Source: Brasenia schreberi
Lineage: Eukaryota > Streptophyta > Magnoliopsida > Nymphaeales > Cabombaceae
DNA length: 64,000 bases
Assembly: GCA_036023115.1 (NCBI GenBank)
Contig: JAYKKT010000073.1
Coordinates: 17,477,501-17,541,500 of the forward strand
Direction of reading: 5' to 3'
Shown: piece after piece, positions 11,355 through 23,500 of the stretch
How positions within the stretch are numbered: position 1 is the stretch's first letter
Layout: each line of letters begins with the position of its first letter
Translations under genes and position numbers: made by a program
Notes under the pieces: model-generated
Seen by the model: only the letters and a program-made list of their open reading frames with translations
The model's database searches: none
What the model was told of the DNA's origin: nothing

Positions 11355-13931
11355 ATGTCCCTATTCAACACTACGTTCCTCGACGCACAACTCTACAAAC
11401 CCACCTCGATGTTCGGCCTTCACCTGTGGCTTGTCATCACCATCTGCGTCGGCGTCTTCATCTGCCTCATCCTCTTCCTCCTCGCCCTCGTCGTCGTCTT
11501 CCAGCGATTTTCCAGCCACAACGACGCCGCTACCCCCGTCGTCTCTCGGGAGATCCATGAGGTGAATAAGCTGGCAGATGCGGTCGTGCATTTTCCGGCG
11601 GCCGCCGAGTCCGCATTCTACGAGCCCAGAAAGGAGATCCAGATCGATATCGGGAGAGACCATCGGATCGTCTTCTCCGACCGGCCGTCCTCGCACACGA
11701 GCGGTGGAGATAGCCGGTCGGCGGTCAACTCTGGGCCGATCGCCGCCCCGGAGGTGTCTCATTTAGGCTGGGGCCATTGGTATACTCTGAGAGAGCTCGA
11801 AGTGGCCACGGACGGGTTTGCGGATGAGAATGTGATTGGGGAAGGCGGGTATGGGATAGTCTACAGGGGCGTTTTACATGATAATTCTCTTGTCGCAGTC
11901 AAGAATTTGCTTAATAACAGGTGCCCACCTGAAGAATTATGAGAATTCAGGAATCTTCAGTTTTGGTGATCATTCAATCGTTAGGGTCGAAATTGTAGCT
12001 GTTTTTGCTGCATCTGTTCTGAATTCCATGCTGTCTTAATTTCTTAGCTTCCTGCCATTGTGGTGATAAGCTTAATGGCGTCCTTTGTTGGTTGGTGTTC
12101 CCATCAATCAAGCTGCTCTTTTTTTCATTTCATTGATTTACGATTTTCTTTTCCTTGTCCTTCAGGTATGGATCTTTAGTTGATGGATGTAACTACTTGT
12201 GTTTTCCCTTTGTTTTCCTCTTCCCCTTAATTAATAAGTTTTGTTTCTGCTTAGGTTGCTAAGTCATGTAATAATGCAAGCCTCTTTATGACCTTACAGT
12301 AGCTAAGCGTCCTTTCTTTACGTATTATTGAACCCTGGGGCTGGTTTGTTGGTTTGATTTATGTAATATTTTCTGAAGCTGATTAAGCTATCTTGATTCT
12401 GTTTTTATGTTCAGAGTTAAATTCTCTGAGATTCTTCGTCTCTTCTAAGCCTTTAGATGCTATACAGCTCGTTGCTTCACTGAACCTTAAAAATTTCACA
12501 TCTATCCAATAACTTTGCTTGGTTCATGATCTAAAGTAGTTTGATGTCAGAATTTAGTAACTTCTACCTTTATATCAGCATGCATTACTTTGGTAGTTGT
12601 TTTCCTTTTTTAGGAGGTAAAATTATTAAGCATAATCAATTTGACTGTTAACTGAATAGGGGCCAGGCTGAGAGGGAATTCAAGGTGGAGGTGGAGGCAA
12701 TAGGACGTGTTAGGCACAAGAATTTGGTGAGGTTGCTCGGATATTGTGTCGAGGGTGCACATAGGTATTTTTGTTGAATGTGCATTTTTTTTCTTAGGCG
12801 GTCTAATGCTCAAAGCCTCAATATGAGTTACCGTTCATCTAAAAACAATTTCTTACTGTATAAATAAGGAGCCTTCTTTTTCTTTGTTTAGTTGTTCCAA
12901 GTTTTCATCTCTTTCAGGCAGCTTTTCCCTGTGAAAATTTTACTTGTGTGGAATCAGGATGCTCGTTTATGAGTATGTGGACAATGGGAACCTTGATCAG
13001 TGGCTTCATGGGGATGTAGGGCAAGTTAGTCCTCTTACGTGGGATATCAGGATGAAGATCATTCTTGGAACAGCAAAAGGGTATGGTATTTGACTCCATT
13101 TCTAATTGCGAGTCTTGGTGATAATTGGTATAAAGCATGTAGGTTTGAACTGTGCACCGAGATATAAAATCCAGTAACATTCTTTTGGACAAAAACTGGA
13201 ATGCCAAAGTGTCAGATTTTGGACTTGCCAAGCTCTTAGGATCTGAGAAAACCCATGTGACTACGCGTGTAATGGGAACATTTGGGTAAGTAGTTCTTTC
13301 TCAAGGATCTGAGTTACTTTATAACTTCAATTCTCATATGGAGGTGGACGATAATTATGTATATTATTTATGACCACTAATTTTCTGCAGATACGTATCA
13401 CCTGAGTATGCAAGCACGGGTATGCTTAATGAGCGCAGTGATGTGTATAGCTTTGGAGTTCTACTCATGGAGATAATTACAGGAAGAAGCCCCATTGATT
13501 ATTCTAGACCACCTGGAGAGGAGCTCAATGTGAATGGTTGGCTTCAGGTGAATCTGGTGGAATGGCTGAAAACTATGGTTGAGAATAAGAACTTAGAGCA
13601 AGTGTTGGATCCTAAGATGCCTGACAAGCCTTCCTCAAAGGCATTGAAGAGAGCTTTGTTGGTAGCCCTTCGATGTGTCGATCCAGATGCTCAGAAACGC
13701 CTTAAAATGGGTCATGTTGTCCACATGCTTGAAATGGATGACTTTCTTCTTCGTGATGTATGAAATGATATCCTTAAACATGATGTAGAGTTGAGTTCTG
13801 TATTCCTATATCAAGCATTAATTATTCACCCTTTCTTTGATTAACAGGATCGAAGGATTAGTCGAGATACTTATCATTCACATCGAGCCCGTGAAGACAG
13901 AAATTGGTCTGAAAGGCCAACTAAACAGTAG
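11355..13931 (+). pseudogene. Receptor-like Ser/Thr kinase (At1g01540/At4g01330 group), exon 4 damaged
   Basis: Membrane-anchored kinases with a very short extracellular part; their ligands are unknown. Exons are 11355-11920, 12660-12764, 12958-13080, about 13107-13285, 13391-13757 and 13848-13931. Residues 22-49 form the membrane helix, then EVSHLGWGHWYTLRELE, glycine loop GEGGYG (162-167) and the ATP-binding lysine (183). Later exons keep [18 protein letters not shown], the GTFGYVSPEYA region and a basic tail ending in PTKQ. The first 40-50 bases of exon 4, encoding about a dozen residues before VHRD, are corrupted: the expected acceptor AG reads AA, about nine bases are missing in two places, and TAA and TAG fall in frame. 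Exon 5 also has a nine-codon in-frame insertion after SRPPGE that looks like a local duplication, and KRPKM reads KRLKM. A working kinase is unlikely unless splicing bypasses the damage or the sequence is wrong here. Confidence 0.8.
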
Positions 13932-15907
13932 CCTCTCGAAACTGGAGCTGTTAGATCATAATGAGATGAAAGAGAAAGAGCTTACGACATTAGCTCCAAA
14001 ACAAGATGGACATATTGCAGGGCGTAAATTTTCAGGAATGTGGTAATTTTCGAGATTTATATGTTCTATTGGACCATCACGAAGATACGTGGTCAGTTCA
14101 GGAAGACGAGGAGCTTCTCCTGCACTCTGAAGCGGGTATTTTGATCCTACTTTATCTAGTTTGCAGAATGATGTTTCTGGGTCATCGCTACTTTTTTGTC
14201 TTGTATCATAGATAAAAGTTATTTGTAGGCAAGTCATATCAAGCAGTAAGCACTGAAAAAGCTTAGATCATAATTGGAAATTTGTACTTTCCTCTGTTTC
14301 TGGATAATATTTATCCTTTCACGCCTGTAATCTCCTATCCTGCTGATAAGAGTACATTAAGTATAATTTGTACGGTGGATCTAATTATGTATAGTTCGTT
14401 TGCATTTATCAACCGTCAGAATTATGGGCTATTACATTTCAGAGGAGGCATTCATCATCTCCGATTTCATTGCATCCTTTCATGAACCATACTGCGTGCA
14501 TATCTTTGTCACTTCCTGGTGCTTTACCGGAGAGAGTTTTGATTCCACCCCACTCTGTGGATATTACAAGCTACAGTCAGTCATGTAATTTCATATGGCC
14601 ACAGCTGCATAAGTCCATCATGCTTGTCAGGCGTCGTCTACTGCATGCCGGAGATCCGCCACCATCATAAAATAAGTACTCTGGAGTCGGGGGTTGATGC
14701 AGAGAAGAGCCAAGAGATTGGTCGAGTTCTGGCCTATTCGAGTCTGTTAAATCCCAAACGTGGGGCTAACTGAGTTCCCAGTCATCTAGCTCATTTCTTT
14801 CAAAATGTTGTCCTGCCTGAGGTGAACCGGTTCTCTGAGAACCATCTTGTTTATCGATTATTGCATCTTTGATATGATTTGAGCTAAATACCCAACCAAT
14901 TTTTAACTTTTCTTTGACGCGTTTATGTTTTCAATACAACTCGGTGCATAAACTGTCCTAATGTAAATAGGTATGAAGGAATCTACATATCCACTAAGCC
15001 ATACAATAAAAGGCTTTTTTATTGCCCATAATATCGAGTTTAAGCCCTCTGAGTTCTTCACACAAATACACACAGGAGGGTGCTTAGGATAACCGGGGGG
15101 GGGTGAAATGGGGCCATCGTGGTGCCCATGGCTGTGGAAAACTCCAAGCGGAGACCTGGCACTCAGACAAAAGGGGTCCTCTTTCTCCAGGCTGGAATTG
15201 TTGGCTGGAAGAAAAAGGGTCAAGTTGTAGCTTTTCATTGAATGTCTAGACAGCTAGGCTGATGGTTACAGTTGGTGTCTCTTTTCAGTAGACAGATACA
15301 AAGAAGCACTTTGAATTATTGATGATTGAAAATGATAGAAATGTGGAATCAAGGAGCTTTCTTTTGTGTATGCATTGGCTCTGGCATGGTTGATTCCACT
15401 TCTTACCTGGGACGTCCAATTTTTTCACTCTAGCTCAGCATTTTCGCATGCTGCCCCAAAATCCCATGGATTTGTCTCATGCCCATCGTCCATCTTGGAG
15501 ATGGATGGTTTAGATCAAAAGAAGTCCGACCATCATTGTCGATTTTGAGCTATGAATTTCTCAGAGGCACAAGCAGGGATTTTGTTACTCGAACAGCTGG
15601 TGTTGTGCTTGGGCCAGTAGTGCGGACAGGCCATGTCCTTTGATGCTGATCGCAGAGGTTACTATCACAATGGTTGTATAACTGTTGGAATTGAGCTCAC
15701 TTTTTACTATACTATTCTTATTATTTGTTGATATTATTACTATTATTAAATATATTTTCTGTCCACAAAGAGGTGCTTTTGATTTTTTAGCCAAAAGCAC
15801 CACAGTGGTACCAACCTGGGTCCAAGTTCACATTAAATTACCTCACAAAAAGACGAAAACATTAAGTACACTAGAGCATGGTGCCCTATATCTAAAGGTC
15901 ACTGTTA
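13932..15907. other. Downstream of the kinase; no gene recognised
   Basis: The first few hundred bases are probably kinase 3' UTR. A frame at about 14400-14670 follows an acceptor-like tttcag and has a basic, serine-rich translation (RRHSSSPIS), but no family was recognised. The rest shows nothing supportable. Confidence 0.35.
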
Positions 15908-16025
15908 TAGCTCAAAAGCGATGGCTCACCTAGGTGGTCACTGACAAGTTGAGGGTCATGAGTTGGACGCTCGCTGTGTGCATATTGTTTTGGCCTTGCC
16001 ATTGTACCCAAAAAGATGAATCAAT
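15908..16025 (+). mobile_element. tRNA-derived SINE-like element, copy 3
   Basis: Contains gcgatggctcacctagg (A-box-like), tgacaagttgagggtcatgag and a decayed B box. It aligns by eye with the units at 9137 and 9533 but is more diverged. Confidence 0.5.
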
Positions 16026-17080
16026 TTTGTTAGGAGATGCATTTTGAGTGTAATATCAATGTAGAATGGTGCTTTTACCAATTGCCAAGTTTTGATGCAT
16101 TTTGATGGTTGAGCTTTTAAACCCTTCAAAAACGCTGATATACATCGAAATTCGAAGATGTAAACCATGTTATTGGCTAGCCAAACCATGTAGCTCATCC
16201 CTAGAGTTTGATATCGTGAGTTGATGTAATATATACACATCTTGAATCTCTTCTACTAAGAGATTGGTGTCCATGAGTGTAGTATATATGTTTCCACTCC
16301 AAGTATGCCCTTGCTTCCGTAACTGGAAACTGATTGCTTTGCTAAAAACAGGAAACCACACTCATACTTCCCATTTGCTTCTATTTTGCTTTTGTTTCCT
16401 GTATATGTTCAGGGGTTTTCGACTCACACATCCTCTGGACATACACTATCCCATCGACGCACACTGGTTTTCGCTTCTCTCTGTCGGTCTTCACTGCTGA
16501 TACTATCTCCACCTATCCTTCTCCAACTCCACCACCATCGCCATCGATGAGGTACCATCTCTATCTCTACCTCTTCTCTCGTCTCCTCCGCTTCCCCTAG
16601 ATGACAACAAGAAGGGCATGTTTGCTGCCCTAGCAGAGACGCCCTTCTCTCTCTCCTTCTCCACCTCTCTTGGCATTTGTCTCTCTTCCTCTCCCTTTCC
16701 CTCTCTCTCTCTGCTCCTGCTCTCTCTTTCTGCCGTCCTAGCATTGGGGCAAAGCCTTGAAGCAAGCAAAACGAAAGGCAGGTGCTCCCAAGGGAGCGTT
16801 ATGCCTCCCGAGGTAGACGTGCCCCGATGCATCTGTTGTTTGTCTTATTATGACATATTTTCAGAGCATATTTTTATTAAATGTTGATTTTTTCACGTAT
16901 GGCTAGTAGTGGACAACTTGAGGAGCATGTAGTTACTACTGCTTCGAAAAGGTAAAAGCATGCTAAGGTACAAGTTCACGAGTCAACCATCTCAAGATGA
17001 TGTCCACCATTAGCAATTTATGTTGATACATCTACATTAGAATATAAGGATGACATCAATCCTTTAATCATCCTTGACAC
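16026..17080. other. Intergenic, CT-rich tract near 16,490-16,760
   Basis: The CT-rich stretch produces long open frames on both strands; they are compositional. No conserved protein or splice pattern was recognised. Confidence 0.4.
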
Positions 17081-18545
17081 CCATATGATAATGTTGACCC
17101 TTCATGTCCAATTGAACAACATTGTAATAGACATTCTGATGCAAGAGGAAGTGAGAGTGATTATGCTGATTTTAGAGGAGATGAGGACTGTGGCAAGGTT
17201 GATACCCCTCCTATTCCAGATGTACTTCCTTATTTTGTAGGTCATGTTGCATATAAGGTGTGGCAAGATTAAGTAAATTTTAAATATGAGTATGATCGGT
17301 AATAATGATCATTTTCAATTTTTTTGTTAAAGATAGTTTTGATTGAAAGTGATCACTACTTTTCTATTATGCAGAATATGTTGAAAGTGATCACTACTCT
17401 CACTGTTTAAAATGGTATATAAATGGAACATGATGATAGATGACAACAATGTTATACAACTGGGCAGTTGGAAGGAGTTTGTCTACCAGTATGGGCTACA
17501 TATGTAGGAACAGTTGGTATAGGAGGTGTTGGACCACTCGTTACTCATGTGCTAGCCAGACACCAACAATTTTCATATGCAGTGGGTTGAGATACCTATC
17601 ATCTTACATGATATCAACGAGATCCTTAGTGTTTCGATAGATGGATAAGTTGTGACGCTCACGCACCATATGGAGGCACAAAGAAAGAAAGTCATTTTAC
17701 CGAATCTTATGAACATAAGCATCAACGATGTGGAGGCACAGATGAAGTTCAAAATTGTGAGGTTGGACTTGCTTTGAGATAGAGCTCGAATGCACTTTTA
17801 CATACTAGAGACACAGGTTATGTACCATTTATACCATATCAAATGCGCACTCTATCAAGATAAGTTGAGGGATAGGGTGTCAACTATAGTTGTTAGATGA
17901 TAATGTACATGGAGTCGGCAAGTATGCTTAGGGTTCAGTGACGCTTATTTGTATAGATAATTGGGAAAATCCTCCTCATGCCGAAGCATAAAAATTTAGC
18001 AGTCACACTACTCCACTTTAGGTGATAATTTTCTTTCCTACATTAATTTGAGTTAGTGCAATAAGTTTTCTATAATGTGTTATATAAAATTTAATCTGTG
18101 TTGTAGGAATAGATTTATGAATACTTATTCGTCATATAGAACGAGTGAGCGACCAAGATGAGTTAAGGGATAGCTTCAACCAGCTAAATGGATGGAGAAT
18201 GCTTTTCATAAGCAGTCTACTAAATCTCATCTTTTCTGGTATTGTAAGAAGTTAAACTTGATGACAGCATATAAGGTATGGATATTAGATACAAGATTAA
18301 GCTTTATTTTATATATGTTTGATAATTCTATTCATATCATATCTCTGTTTCATTAAGATTAATTGGCAACCCTATGTTTAGATAAATTATCACTTATAAG
18401 TACAAGCTTTCTCGATATTATTGAACTCAGCATATGTTGTTTAGATGTCGTGAAGGCATATATGCTTGATCGAATTATTCATTGTCAACACATTCCTCCT
18501 TATCTATTGAGGTCGATTATTGCATATGTGCTTCATACAAAGTAA
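17081..18545 (+). pseudogene. Decayed plant mobile domain (MAIN/PP7-like) gene of transposon origin
   Basis: Plant mobile domain (aminotransferase-like, PMD) proteins are encoded by Mutator-like and LTR transposons and by a few host genes. Plus-strand frames here give, in order, an acidic N-terminal part ending in FVGHVAYKVWQD (near 17,240-17,270), the hallmark PDTNNFHMQWVEIPIILHD followed by a diverged LSVSIDG (17,553-17,645), then LYQDKLRDRVS and, after stops, AYLYR (17,850-17,960). Stops and frameshifts interrupt all parts. No terminal repeats or transposase were recognised, so the parent element type is open. The boundaries are approximate. Confidence 0.75.
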
Positions 18546-20582
18546 AGTGCAGCCCATAAAATGAGTGTTGGGAGGCACAAATCTGACATTGCTTAAACCC
18601 ATCATGACACTTTGGTAACAAGAGCGGCCTACTCACATGATTGTTAATGCTCATGCTAATCATTTTTTGCCAAGTAGCCACCTTGTAACATTGAACTTAG
18701 CACAGGTAAAGTAGTCATTTGGTAGTTTATTGATGGATTGATTGAATCAAGATGTTAATTTAAACTTAACATATGCACAACAAGTGAAATGACTTTAGAG
18801 TAACGATGGCCATGACCGTCAAATTCGTTCGGCGTGTTGAACTTGTGTAGAGAATGGAGGTTTGGCAGCTTACTTGTGACTAAATGGACCAACTCCCTGA
18901 TCTCATGTTGAAGCCTCCGTTATAGGTGAAGAAATGGAAAAGAAAGCGGTGTTAGTTTTTTGGGCTTCTGAATCATCATAAAACATGGTTGCAATTGCAA
19001 AGATGATTGATAAACAACAAAAACTTAATAGGGAGATTCTTCTTCGTAGGTAAGTAATAGAAAGGGAAGGGGAGGTGGTATATATAAGAGAGTGTTAGCA
19101 GTGAAGGTAAGAGAAGTAGGATACCTTGTATACAAAGGCACTGAGTGACCTTTTCTAAGTAGAGATGTTATTCCACTTTCAAGGCGCAAGTAGTTGCATG
19201 TATTGCTTCCGTCATGAGTATAGGTCACTTTTCATTACATAAAGAACCTGGTTACAGTGTTCAACTTTTGTTTGCAGAATACAAGTTTTCTGCCGTTGTG
19301 TTTGTTGGTTACTGTCATATATTTTCTCCTTAGTCTATGAATGGTTGAAATGCATCTTTGGTTCCGAAATTTGGAGTTCTCTCTCTCTCTCTTACACACA
19401 CGCACTTTACTGACTTGTGGTGTGTTCCATATTACAGCTTTGGAGAAGAGTGGGCCTATTTAAATTACATTGAAGATGGAGGGGCTTATTGTTCAAACGC
19501 ATCCGTTGGAGAGTGAGCTGAGCCGCTTACATTGGAACCAAGCTTTTGTTTGCGTTTTGGGGTTGGACTGGAAACTGAAGCTTTTGTTGCTCGATCAATG
19601 TAGTGAAACGAATAGATGTTGTAAGCCCTGACATATATACTGCAGAATAATCATGTTCTGCTGATAGAATTGGTGTGTGTAGGGTGCCGTTACCATGTCG
19701 AGCTTTCGTGTTACAAGTGACGAGAGAGCTCATGTTTCCTTTTTCTTTTGGACACCGAAGACTTCTTTTTTCATAGGGACCTTCTGGGTTCCTTGGCAAA
19801 ATCGCGTTAGGCAGATCCCTACCAGAATACATCCATGGGACCAGCTATTAGTGAATAACATATAGATTAAACGAAAAAAAGAGTATTCTGTCGTAAATTT
19901 GGCAAGCAGAAGATATCTGATTGAGACATTACCAATGTCATTCATTTTACCATTGTGCAAGTTGTCGACCTTATTCTTAAATGTATATCTGATGGACATT
20001 TTAATCATAGTATCTAATCTGTAAGGTGGTCTTATTTAAAAGAATTTAGCATTTAGTTTCATTTTCTCGTGGAAAAGAAAGATACTATTTTTCCCCTGTT
20101 CCAAGATTTTAATATCAAACTGATCACGCGTGGTGGGATTTTTTTTTTTGGTACAAGGGAACGCCGAAGCCAGATGAAGAACCCAGGTATCAAAATCGAG
20201 ACCCCCAGCCAGGTGAGTTGTTGCTCTTTGTGCACCCACCTTGCATGACTCGCCATGAAAATTACTTTTGCAACACACTCCGCACAACCAAACAAACCGA
20301 AGTGGCTAAAAAGAACTGCTGGAAAAGGTAAATATTCTAGTGCACTTAAAGTCTACTTGTGTTCAATATGCAGAAATGTTTCTAATGACCTCATCGTTAA
20401 AATGCAAAAATCCTTGTATTAGGCTTTCATTAAAACAGGCTGGTAATTCTAAGTTTGACACCAGTGAAATCACTTCACAGGATACGCCTGAATAACCGTA
20501 TGGGAAGAACACATGCAGCTCCAGAAGCTTGCACTGCAGAAGATGCTTCACTTGCTCATGGGTTGGGATACAACTCCGTGTA
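18546..20582. other. Intergenic and STE24 3' flank
   Basis: No supported gene. The part next to 20583 should contain the STE24 3' UTR on the minus strand. A SINE-like unit is at 20138-20245. Open frames of about 100 codons near 19,530-20,290 are not recognisable. Confidence 0.4.
20138..20245 (-). mobile_element. tRNA-derived SINE-like element, poly-A type
   Basis: A T run at about 20143-20151 is the tail on the minus strand. The reverse complement reads an A-box-like caactcacctggctggggg, then a B-box-like cgattttgatacctgggt. It resembles the inverted units at 49728 and 53948. Confidence 0.5.
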
Positions 20583-23500
20583 CTAATCTGCTTTCTTGTC
20601 AGGGGCATCGAGAGCGGTTAACCGCTCAACTAAAGGAGGATGAGAATAATGGTAGGCCGAGTACCATGGATCGGTGTTCATAGCTGACAGATTTTCCTCC
20701 TAAAAGGTACATTAATTACGTTAGCCGGAATTCAAAATAAGCAGATAAACAGGTGATCAGATGTATACACACCTGCAACTTAACTAGTGCCGCTCTCAGT
20801 GTCTTGCCAAAACCAAGCTTCTTTGCGAAGGCATCAGCCTAAGAATGTGGTGGATGCAGTTAGGATGCAACTTGGTGTACCTCTTTATTAGTGTCACATA
20901 AGCAGTATGGTTTTACCTGAAACTCAAAGGCCCGACTGACAAGATTGAGAAGAAAGCTCACAAGATGTTGAACGGGTATCACCGTGTGCTGCAAATGACA
21001 ATACATTGTCAGAAAGCTAGAATTTGTTCGCGTGGCAAGCGGGAAACCTTGTTTTACAATAAAAACTCTCATGCCTTTATGCCATTTAATATAATTTAAC
21101 TGAGAAAAAGTTCAGAAGAAGGTACTTCTCACGAACGATCTGAAAATAATTTTTTTTGAATAATATAGATGTGTCATTGTATACTTGATCACACATCCAT
21201 AAAGTTCAGTTTGATTTTCAAGGATATTTAATCTTCCATATAATGTTCTTTGCAGCTTGGAGTTTAATTTCTTCTGGAATCGTGAAGAAAGTAGCATTAC
21301 ATGCAGCATTTCATATGTTAATATGCATGCCACAATAATATAGTAGGGACCTATTCTCTCTCTTCCTGGACATGTTTGTGTTTCCTTTTCTTCTTGGGAC
21401 GTATATAAAGATAAAAAAAAAGGGGGAAGGCAGCAGAGAAACCACATAGAGGTACTTACTCACTCTTACCTGACATAGTCATTCTAGATGTAAAGAGGAA
21501 AGACAAGAAAGAAGTCGTTCTAGATGTTAAGATGAACCATGAGACTATGGAGAAAGTTCTGTAACGTGTAATGTCGTGTGGTGTGTAAACTTAAACTCTA
21601 CATCCTAACATCGGTTCTGTAGAAACTTTTTCGCATCAACAGGTGATAGGAGCCAAAATTCACACAAATGCCCCAGCTGTTAATTTCTTTAAGGGCTGAT
21701 GTATATTATAAACTCATTCCAGAAAGAATATATACACAAAAAAGGAGGAAAAGAAACAAAAGAGAGACAACAAAGACAGCGATAATTATTTGCAACCCTT
21801 GACGTCTTAATGCAACCAAGTAACAAGATAAATAGGAAATAGAGGCAATCTGCTATTACGAGACATCATGGGATAAACTAAACGAACTATTACTCAGACC
21901 AACTCTATTAAGCTATCAAATCATATTTTGTACCTATATTATCATTAAGAGTTGGGCAAAAAGAGAAAGAGGTTTTAGAGAAGGAAGACAATACCTGAAA
22001 AATGATGAGCCCAATAAGTACCGGTTGTGTCTCAAATCCAAAACTGTGAAACAGGTCCTTTGAGTTCCTCACAAGTGTATATCCCCCAAATTGAAGAAAA
22101 GTAAGCACCTGCACTTAGATAAAAAGTGGCTTCAAACACGGTTAGACACTGAGATGCAAGAAAGCATACAGAGAAGAAACATCCACAGTAAATAGCCCAT
22201 AGTTGGTTATTAGTTGGGTCTTTTCGGAGGCAAGTGATTAATTTAGGCACGTTTTCCATGCAACATGTGCTGCATTCTGGTACCACATACCTATATCCTA
22301 CGTCATAAATAACCGTTTTGGAAGGCAAGTGATTTTTTTAAAACTTTCCCCATTTTATCTACCGCTGAACAAATACAGGTTTGCCTATGCTTGACATCCC
22401 AATAGGAACCTCTTAACAAGCATACATGCATATACGCTCACTGTTATTTGTTAATATACTACATGCCTTTGCCACACTCCTGCCTCGGTTAGTAAATGAC
22501 ACTACTGTTGACAACTTCATCTTGATTCCATGTATGACTGTATTTGGCATGTGAAACACCTGTGTCCATGCATGCAAACATATAGCAGTCGGATCTGCAT
22601 ATTATGCTTTTGACAAGTTCCACGCTTCATTAAAAAGAATCCTCTTGTACATGCCTCCAACTCATGGAATTCTCAAAATGATATGATAGGAGGCGTAGTG
22701 TTTGCCTAGATCTGGTTTCGATGAATGGTTCCAGAAAGTGAACTACATTTCTTTATCATGTTTGTGTTTGGTGTAACAATTAGTTTCTATTTTCAGGTGT
22801 CTGCTGGAAAGGTGGAAATTTGTCCTTGGAACTTTCACATTGATCAGGCATATCTGATAGTTATAATTGATCGCCATTTTCACCACCCTTGGCAATATCC
22901 GAACAGCAATACCAAGAGGCCTCTAGATTGTTAGAGAATTTTACCATGTTGACACTTACACATGGACAACAATGAAACCATAAGAAGAGAGTGACTGCTT
23001 GTAGACGGTCCTTGAAGATATGAGAAGTTCGTGATTCTATCTTGAGAAATCATGAGGTTTTCATGATTTGGGTGTCATTAGATGAGGTAGTACCGTAGTA
23101 CATTATAATGCATCTATGTGTAAATTATGCTTTTGTCTAGTAAAATATGCAGTCAAAGCACATGGTATCTATAAGTCGTCCTCTATGAAACTTGATGACA
23201 GTTTGTATCAACCAAGTATAACAAACCCCAGAGATCTAAAAGGTTTTCTAGTGATACTGAGAGCACGATTATCTTCATTTGCTCTAAGTGCTCCTGACAC
23301 GCTTCATCTAGGCATTACAACACCTACATTTTCGTAGGATGAGATAGTATACGAGAAATTGAAAGTTTGACAATTCAGCATCCCAACACTTTATGTGACA
23401 CTCCAGTTGTCCAAACTCGAAACCTCGAGAAATTTTAAACCTTCTTGTACTTCTTCCAAAAGATGATCAGTACTATAAAAAAAACTTTATTATGCAGTTT

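Noticed and set aside
14400..14690. Basic serine-rich frame after an acceptor-like tttcag
   Set aside because: No upstream donor partner, no recognised family, and located where the kinase 3' flank is expected.
16424..16887. Overlapping frames on both strands, one with a signal-peptide-like start
   Set aside because: The leucine and serine richness comes from a CT-rich tract. No conserved blocks, splice sites or homologues recognised.
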